From Sporisorium sorghi (taxonomy: Eukaryota; Basidiomycota; Ustilaginomycetes; Ustilaginales; Ustilaginaceae), in the NCBI GenBank assembly GCA_023212695.1, contig JALCCG010000080.1, forward strand, positions 1 to 64,000: a DNA stretch of 64,000 nt, read 5' to 3'. The first letter of the stretch is position 1, and every line of letters starts with the position of its first letter. Positions 58,047 to 64,000 of the stretch are shown here, piece after piece. The translations under genes were made by a program, and so were the position numbers. Under the pieces are notes generated by a model that was not told where the DNA came from, did no database searches, and worked only from the letters and a program-made list of their open reading frames with translations.

Positions 58047-58883
58047 ATGGCCGGACCAGCAGTTCAAGCCGCCAAGAACAAGGCTCGCCAGGTGTTCATG
58101 AAGAACTGGTGCGTATTCCGGCAGCGGCAAAAGAGATGGAGGAGGGCGGTTCGAACAAACAGCGGTTCTGAAATGGATCCGATGGCAACAGTGGGTGGAT
58201 GGAGCAGGGGAAGCGTGTTCTGGTAAACTTGCCAGGAGAGAGGTGGACGAGAGGCAGCTGGAACGGATCGTGTTCGGAATATGCTGGCGAGGATGGTATT
58301 GCTGACTATTGCTGCTCTTCTCTTGTCGGCTTTTTTTTTATTTTTTTTTATTTTTTTTTCCAACAGGTACGCTCCTGAAGTTCTGCCCATCTACGTTATC
58401 ACTGGTCTTGCTGCTGGTGGTGCCACTTGGTAAGTCACACTCGCAGCAAAGGCAGGCGAGGCAGCAAGGAAGCAAAACGAGTATGGACAGTCATCGCATC
58501 GGCACATCCTCGATGAGGCAACTCGACATCGGACCACCTGCTCGGGAGAGGTCCCGAAACACGATCTGGACATCGCCACTTTTGCAAATCGGATTCGACC
58601 CGCCTCTAGCAGCACCGAAATCGCATCTTCCAGCGGCTCCGCTCCGAACACTCTTTGCTGCTGCCGCGCCTCGCCCAACGCTGTACTCAACATGCAAAAT
58701 ACTGACTCCCCGTCTCTCTGTAAACGCAACAGGTACTTGAGCCGCCTCGCGCGCGGACCGGACGTCATCTGGGACCGCAAGAACAACCCCACGCCCTGGA
58801 ACAACGTCGAGCCGGGCACAAACACCAAGCTCATGTCGGTCAACCAGCAGTTTGACAAGCAGTACAAGCGCGACCGTCTGTAG
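58047..58883 (+). CDS. NDUFA4/MLRQ-like respiratory chain subunit
   Basis: Three exons: 58047-58108, 58367-58429 and 58733-58883, with introns of 258 and 303 nt (GTGCGT...CAACAG and GTAAGT...CAACAG). Joined they give 91 residues. After a short basic N-terminus (MAGPAVQAAKNKARQ), the middle is APEVLPIYVITGLAAGGATW, a single membrane segment, then YLSRLARGPDVIWDRKNNPTPWN, the hallmark of the NADH-ubiquinone reductase MLRQ / cytochrome-oxidase-associated NDUFA4 family. It acts in the mitochondrial inner membrane. The total size fits the family (80-90). The introns are long relative to the exons, unlike most of the window. Confidence 0.88.
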
Positions 58884-59212
58884 AGAAGCAAAGTCGCCGT
58901 GCAGAGCTTGTCACTTTATCATCGCAAGAGCATCGACTCGCTGTGCAATCTCATCTTTTCTTGATTTCGCTGGATTGACCGTGTTGGCGAGAGGTTGATT
59001 CGGAGTGCGTTGCAAGAGCACAAGTGGCTAGGCAGTTGTTTGTTTCCAGCAGGACTCAAGCTCGTGTCATCCACAGCTCACACACTCAGACCGAACGAAC
59101 GAACGAACGAACGAAGCATCTTGTTTGCAAGCACACTCTATTGCAAAGAGCAAACTGGTTTCGAATCAATAGGAATACACAAGAAAGAAGAGATCTTCAA
59201 ACGACGACCGCC
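58884..59212. other. Convergent intergenic region with (GAAC)n repeat
   Basis: Between the NDUFA4-like gene and GDH1. It holds about five GAAC repeats near 59093-59115. I see no gene. Confidence 0.55.
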
Positions 59213-60577
59213 TTAGAACCAGTCGCCGTGCTGCCTCATAGCATCGGCGACCTTTTTGAACCCGGCGATGTTGGCGCCAGCCACGAGCGAAGGCAGCTTG
59301 TCGGCCACGTTGTCGCCCTTAGCGGGGAACGCCTGACCGGTCTTGAAGCAGTTGTCGTAGGCGTTCTTCATGATGTCCTTGAGCTTCTGGTCGACCTCTG
59401 CGTGGGACCAGGTGAGGCGGGCCGAGTTCTGTGCCATCTCGAGACCGCTGACCGCGACACCGCCCGAGTTGGCCGCCTTGCCGGGGCCGTACCAGCAGGG
59501 GGTGGACGACGTGAGGCGCGAGTGCTCGAACACGTCGATGGCCGCCTGGTCCAGACCCATGTTGGAGCCCTCGGCGACGTAGCGGCACCCAGCGGCGAGG
59601 GCCGCCTTGGCCTCGTCCTCGTTGAGCTCGTTCTGCGTAGCGCACGGCAGCGCAACGTCGTACTTGGACACGAGCTTCCACGGGCGCGCACCGGCGACAA
59701 ACTCGAGCGCACCGTTGGCATCGCCAAAGCTCGACAGCTCGCCACGCTTGTACTTGATCTCGGCGATCTTGTTGATCATATCGGCCGTGAAACCGTTGCG
59801 GTCCTTCGAGACGAGCGCACCCTTGGAGTCCGAGAGCGTCAGCACAGTACCGCCCAGCTCGAGGATCTTGAGCGCTGCGTACTGAGCCACATTGCCCGAA
59901 CCGGAAATGACAACCCGCTTGCCCTTGAAGCCGTTGGTGCCCTGCTCGACGTGGTTGATCATGTGCTCGACGTAGTAGATCAGACCATATCCGGTGGCTT
60001 CGGGCCTGATGTTGCTTCCACCCCAGTCCATGGCCTTGCCCGTAATGACACCGGTCCACTCGTTGCGCAGCTGCTTGTAGGTGCCGAACACGAAGCCAGC
60101 CTCGCGGGTCGAGAAGCCGATGTCACCAGCAGGCACGTCGGTGTTGGGACCAATGTGGCGCTGCAACTCGGTGGCGAAGGCCTTGCAGAAGCGACGCACC
60201 TCGGCATCGCTCTTGCCCTTGGGGTTGAAGTCGGACCCACCCTTACCACCGCCAATGTTCAAGCCGGTCAAGGCATTCTTGAAGATCTGCTCGAAACCGA
60301 GGAACTTGAGCACCGAGAGGTTGACCGTCTCGTGCAGACGCAGACCGCCCTTGTAAGGGCCCAGCGCCGAGTTGAACTGCACACGGTAGCCGCGGTTGAC
60401 CTGAGCGACGCGGTTATCGTCCTCCCAGACCACGCGGAACTGGATGACGCGCTCGGGGATCTGGATGATCTGGAACGCCTTGTTGTACTCGGGGTTCTGC
60501 TCGAGGAAGGGGGCGAGCGTCGTCGAGAGCTCGTTGAGCGCCTGCTCGAACTCGGGCTCAGAGGGCAGGTTGGACAT
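59213..60577 (-). CDS. GDH1: NADP-specific glutamate dehydrogenase
   Basis: 454 residues, the standard size of the small hexameric fungal/bacterial enzyme. It makes glutamate from 2-oxoglutarate and ammonium in the cytosol, the main ammonium assimilation step. The substrate region is GYRVQFNSALGPYKGGLRLH, with GLNIGGGKGGSDFNPKGKSD carrying a conserved lysine and VPAGDIGFSTREAGFVFG. The nucleotide fold is VVISGSGNVAQYAA. The C-terminus ADAMRQHGDWF is typical. Intron-free. The close match to the fungal NADP form (not the ~1000-residue NAD form) decides the class. The promoter has a TATA-like motif and a CAG repeat. Confidence 0.96.
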   Translation of the reverse strand: MSNLPSEPEFEQALNELSTTLAPFLEQNPEYNKAFQIIQIPERVIQFRVVWEDDNRVAQVNRGYRVQFNSALGPYKGGLRLHETVNLSVLKFLGFEQIFKNALTGLNIGGGKGGSDFNPKGKSDAEVRRFCKAFATELQRHIGPNTDVPAGDIGFSTREAGFVFGTYKQLRNEWTGVITGKAMDWGGSNIRPEATGYGLIYYVEHMINHVEQGTNGFKGKRVVISGSGNVAQYAALKILELGGTVLTLSDSKGALVSKDRNGFTADMINKIAEIKYKRGELSSFGDANGALEFVAGARPWKLVSKYDVALPCATQNELNEDEAKAALAAGCRYVAEGSNMGLDQAAIDVFEHSRLTSSTPCWYGPGKAANSGGVAVSGLEMAQNSARLTWSHAEVDQKLKDIMKNAYDNCFKTGQAFPAKGDNVADKLPSLVAGANIAGFKKVADAMRQHGDWF

Positions 60578-60670
60578 GGTTGGCTAGAAGGATAGAGGAT
60601 GTATGTTGGTGAAGGAAGAGATGGATGTGTGAAAGACGCAACGCAGCCGTACGGCGATGGCGATAGAGAT

Positions 60671-60677
60671 CTATATA
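60671..60677 (-). promoter_or_regulatory. TATA-like element of GDH1
   Basis: TATATAG on the minus strand about 95 bp upstream of the GDH1 start codon, a normal position for a fungal TATA box. Confidence 0.5.
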
Positions 60678-60699
60678 TGAGGCTCTCACGATGGCGCCA

Positions 60700-60701
<2 letters not shown>

Positions 60702-60731
<30 letters not shown>
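60702..60731. repeat. (CAG)10 microsatellite
   Basis: Ten perfect CAG units lie directly upstream of the GDH1 TATA-like motif. Confidence 0.95.
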
Positions 60732-60732
<1 letters not shown>

Positions 60733-61960
60733 CGCCGGGCAGGGCAGTCTGGAATCTCACTCAAGGAGCGGAGAATCGATTGAAAGCATAAGCCAGCCAG
60801 CCAGCCTTTGAGTCTCGAGTCACGGCCCAGGACCAGAAGCTCTTTCTGATTCGAGGGGAGATGTGCGGGAATGTGTGCCAGTGGCCAGACTCGCAATGCC
60901 TACGCTGCCCGTCGGTGCGCACACACGGCCAACGCCGATTACGACGGCATCTCTTTTTGCCTCTCAAAACCACATGGGAAGACGGCGGCGACAGACGGCG
61001 ACAGACGGCATAAAACGACGACGAGGTGGAGGCGGGACAAAAGAGCCCAAAGAGCCCAAAGAGCCCGCAAAGATAGCGAGTTGTGATTCGTCGATGGCGT
61101 CCAAAGATAAGAACAACCAAAAGAAAAAGAAAAAAAAAAAGAAAAAAAAAAAAAAACATGATATTTGGTGCCCAGCCGAGAAGAAGCGAGCCAGCCACTA
61201 ACCCAAGTGGTCGGACCGCTGTACTGTATGGGCCTGGATCCCTCTATTGTGAAGAAAACCTTTGCTTCTCCGCTTGCTGATCTTTAGATGTGAGAAAAAA
61301 GTGGCCGATTTTCACGCCGATTCTTTAGAAGAAGGCGATTGGTTCGCCCGCCCGCCTCCTTTTTGGCTGCTTTGCCCCGTTCGAACGTCGAGATTCTTAG
61401 TCTGCCTTCTGTCCTGATCTTGACCCGGCTAGAAGCGAGAAGGACGGAATCAAGATGGCTGCCTGTCTCGATTTCTTCATCGAAAGAGTGGGGGCTGCGA
61501 ATTGGGTGTGCATTATCAGATCCGAGCTGACAACGAGAAAAAAAAAAAGAAAAGTTGTCCGTTCCATTCCGCGTACTGCTGGCTCTTTGCCCCGTTCGAT
61601 CTAGTGCAGCTCGTCTTGGAGGTGGCCTGTCTCTCTGCGATGAAACAAGTTGGGGGGGTTGGGTTTTATCGACCGCGTGAGATCTGACAAACGATCAAGC
61701 GATTCGGATCTTGATCATCATAGAAACCACTCGCCGATGGGTTTGTAAGAAGGAGCAACAAATGTTAATGGCATCCAGTGTGCTCAAGACGTGTGTCTCT
61801 TTGGGCGCCCCCCTTTGCAAAGCTCAATCTGAGCCGCTCTGACTCGAAGCTGACGACTCAAGTCTCAATTCAGCCTCAGCATAGCCAACGGGTGATCCGC
61901 CACAGCTTGCTCGGCGTCCATGTCTCGATTCCCACGCCTCAAAGAACAATTCCAACCAAG

Positions 61961-61996
<36 letters not shown>
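61961..61996. repeat. Poly(A) tract, 36 bp
   Basis: An uninterrupted run of A upstream of NAR1. Confidence 0.95.
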
Positions 61997-62000
<4 letters not shown>

Positions 62001-62217
62001 CCTCGAAAAGGCGTTGAAAATTCCGGAAACTGTTTGTTCATACTGCAATGCTCTCGTGATTCGTCGTGATTCGTCAGCCAGCTGCTCAGCCGAGATGAAC
62101 TTCAAAAAAGTCACCACTTTTCTCTCTCTCGAAGCTCTGGCTGCAGTTGCTGAGTCGACCTCTCCTCCCAACCATCACCTCTTCTTGTCTGTCACCAGCG
62201 GATCTACCCCGACGAAA

Positions 62218-64000
62218 ATGGCCTTCTCGGGTGCACTCACGTTGACGGACCTCAACGACTACCTCGGTCCGTCGCAGGCATGCATCAAACCAGTTCAAGG
62301 AGCCGACGCACCTTCGGAGCAGTCCGACGCACAGCCGCAACAACTCGATTCGGCTGCCTCCGCTTCGACACAGATTGCGATCGATCACGATGGCTCCTAC
62401 TACGAATCGGCAGCTCCGTCGTCTTCTTCATCCAGCAAACCACGCCAGAGGACCAAGCTCGAGACCGCCGAAATCTCGCTCAACGACTGTCTGGCGTGCA
62501 GTGGCTGTGTCACGAGCGCCGAGAGCGTGCTCATCACCATGCAGAGCCAGCAAGAGATGCGCAGAGCCATTGCAGAGATCGCCCAATCCGACACTCCCAA
62601 ACTGCTGGTCGCGTCCATCAGCACACAATCGCTCGCTTCCTTGTCGGCAAAGTACGCTTTCCAACAGTCAGCAGCATCATCGTCAGCATCTCGATCAAAC
62701 ACATCGGCACTGCCACTGCGTGTGCTGCTACATCGCATTTCGCATTTCCTCAAGAAAACGTTCGGCTTCGATCACGTCTACGATGCCACTTTTGCCCGTC
62801 ACGTTGCGCTCAAGGAGCATCAGCGCGAGTTCTTTCAGCGTCGCGACAATGCTCGTAAGCGTGCGAAGTTGGGCGATGTTGACGACGACAAACCTACGCT
62901 GCCCATGCTGGCGAGTGCGTGTCCGGGATGGATCTGCTACGCCGAAAAGACCCACGGCGAGCTGCTGCCCTACATCTCAACCACCAAGTCGCCTCAGCAG
63001 GTGGCTGGTGTCATCGCAAAACGATTCCTGCCAGAAAGACTCGGCTTGCTTGCATCATCGTCATCGACACCACCTACCATCTACCACGTCACCGTCATGC
63101 CTTGCTATGACAAGAAGCTCGAAGCATCACGGCCGGATTTCTACGACGACATTACCAGCACCAAGGAAGTCGACTGCGTCTTGACCACGGGCGAGCTCGA
63201 CAAGCTCATGCTCGACGAAGGTTTCGATATCTGCGCTCCTGTCCCAGGCGAGCAAGAGGCGCTGCAGCAGTCGATCGCTGATCTCAGTCTGCAGCAAGCG
63301 CTCAATGCGCCCAACGGCGCTTCAGATAGCGTCTCGATCCTGCCCCACTTCCCACAGCTGCTCGACCAGCCGGGCAGCAGCAGCGGTGGCTATCTTTTTG
63401 CGCTCATGCGTGCCGTCTGGCTCGACTGGATTGCCGAAAATTGGGAACGCTTCCCGCAATCGGTGCGCGACCAGGGTGTCTTGCCCAAGCTGGATGTGCG
63501 TGTCATCCGCACCGTCGATTTCACCGAGTACGTCCTCCGTGCGCCTCCACTGCTCGACGATGCGTCGCAATCACAATCGAGCATCTTGTTTAGGGGTGCA
63601 CAGTGCTACGGTTTCCGCAATTTGCAGAATCTGGTGCGCAAGCTGCAGAAGCAGACGGGGGCGCGCAATTCCCGAGGTGCAGCGGGCAGGCTGGTCGATG
63701 CTGATGGCAACGCCGTGGGTGCCGGAAGTGGTCGTAACCGTGCAGCTGCAGCGAGGGCGAGGGCGCGTGGGCGTGGTGGGATGGTCAGGAGAGGCAGAGG
63801 CGGTGCTGCAGCGGGGTCAGCCGTGGTCAGCAAGAGCAGCCCACTTAATCCTGACTCGGACTCTACAGCTCCCGTCCAACAGCTCAGTCCGGCTCAAGAA
63901 GAAGACGAGAGGGGTTACGACTATGTCGAGGTCATGGCGTGTCCTTCCGGCTGCGTCAATGGCGGTGGACAGATTCGACCGCCTACCCAGTCGGATGTCG
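62218..64000 (+). CDS. NAR1: Cytosolic iron-sulfur assembly factor Nar1 (partial, 3' end cut by window)
   Basis: 594 codons are visible from the ATG at 62218, and the frame is still open at the window edge. Nar1/NARFL is an iron-hydrogenase-like protein of the CIA pathway that passes Fe-S clusters to cytosolic and nuclear proteins. The N-terminus LTDLNDYLGPSQACIKPVQ is diagnostic. First-cluster cysteines are C22, C91, C94 and C97 (CLACSGC). H-cluster-type cysteines lie in SACPGWICYAEK, VMPCYDKK and the final VMACPSGCVNGGGQ. Low-complexity Ser and Arg/Gly-rich inserts (e.g. AAARARARGRGG) enlarge it. It is not a hydrogenase in fungi. It is divergent from GDH1, and the start is well supported by the family N-terminus. 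Confidence 0.93.
   Translation, partial: MAFSGALTLTDLNDYLGPSQACIKPVQGADAPSEQSDAQPQQLDSAASASTQIAIDHDGSYYESAAPSSSSSSKPRQRTKLETAEISLNDCLACSGCVTSAESVLITMQSQQEMRRAIAEIAQSDTPKLLVASISTQSLASLSAKYAFQQSAASSSASRSNTSALPLRVLLHRISHFLKKTFGFDHVYDATFARHVALKEHQREFFQRRDNARKRAKLGDVDDDKPTLPMLASACPGWICYAEKTHGELLPYISTTKSPQQVAGVIAKRFLPERLGLLASSSSTPPTIYHVTVMPCYDKKLEASRPDFYDDITSTKEVDCVLTTGELDKLMLDEGFDICAPVPGEQEALQQSIADLSLQQALNAPNGASDSVSILPHFPQLLDQPGSSSGGYLFALMRAVWLDWIAENWERFPQSVRDQGVLPKLDVRVIRTVDFTEYVLRAPPLLDDASQSQSSILFRGAQCYGFRNLQNLVRKLQKQTGARNSRGAAGRLVDADGNAVGAGSGRNRAAAARARARGRGGMVRRGRGGAAAGSAVVSKSSPLNPDSDSTAPVQQLSPAQEEDERGYDYVEVMACPSGCVNGGGQIRPPTQSDV

Larger units (their letters stand above)
60578..62217. other. 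Divergent intergenic region, GDH1 / NAR1
   Basis: 1.6 kb with no credible gene. It holds the GDH1 TATA motif, a (CAG)10 run, a 9-bp tandem repeat (AGAGCCCAA, about 61037-61064), an A-rich tract broken by one G (61131-61156) and a 36-bp poly(A) tract (61961-61996). Confidence 0.55.

Overview
The window is nuclear DNA of a basidiomycete fungus. It looks most like a smut (Ustilaginomycotina), but that is inferred, not proven. The evidence is very long intron-free reading frames of moderately high GC, serine- and alanine-rich low-complexity tails, a few short GT-AG introns only in ADH, DDB1 and the NDUFA4-like gene, and housekeeping genes packed on both strands. The species cannot be named from the sequence alone.

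Layout. 1-1.96 kb holds no gene, only homopolymer-rich DNA. Then come SEN1 helicase (+), a Zn2Cys6 regulator (+), V-ATPase subunit d VMA6 (-), a branched-chain-aminotransferase-like enzyme (-), a TRAPPII subunit Trs65 (+) and a long DDB1-family protein (-). From about 23.9 to 27.5 kb lies a mobile element of different character: lower GC, a MULE-type transposase broken by two in-frame stops and a frameshift, two tandem 52-nt palindromes, and an intact ORF that looks like a TET/JBP-type 2OG-Fe(II) dioxygenase. About 2.7 kb of gene-free DNA with a fold-back (MITE-like) repeat follows.

The core resumes with a four-exon zinc alcohol dehydrogenase (+), an APC-family amino acid/GABA/choline permease (-), a cystathionine beta-synthase without the C-terminal regulatory CBS domains (-), a giant CSC1/OSCA/TMEM63 channel (+), a full-size PDR-type ABC exporter (+), a TPR protein (+), a DUF1764 protein (+), a C2-domain phosphatidylserine decarboxylase (-), an NDUFA4/MLRQ-like respiratory subunit (+, three exons), NADP-glutamate dehydrogenase (-) and the start of NAR1 (+), which runs off the right edge.

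The genes are functionally unrelated and do not form a metabolic cluster. The accessory interest is in 23.9-29 kb (transposase plus dioxygenase element and satellite repeats) and in promoter features: two perfect TCCGCGGA palindromes upstream of the PDR exporter, and eight A or T tracts of 25-46 bp confined to intergenic DNA. I saw no tRNA, convincing rRNA gene or CRISPR array.
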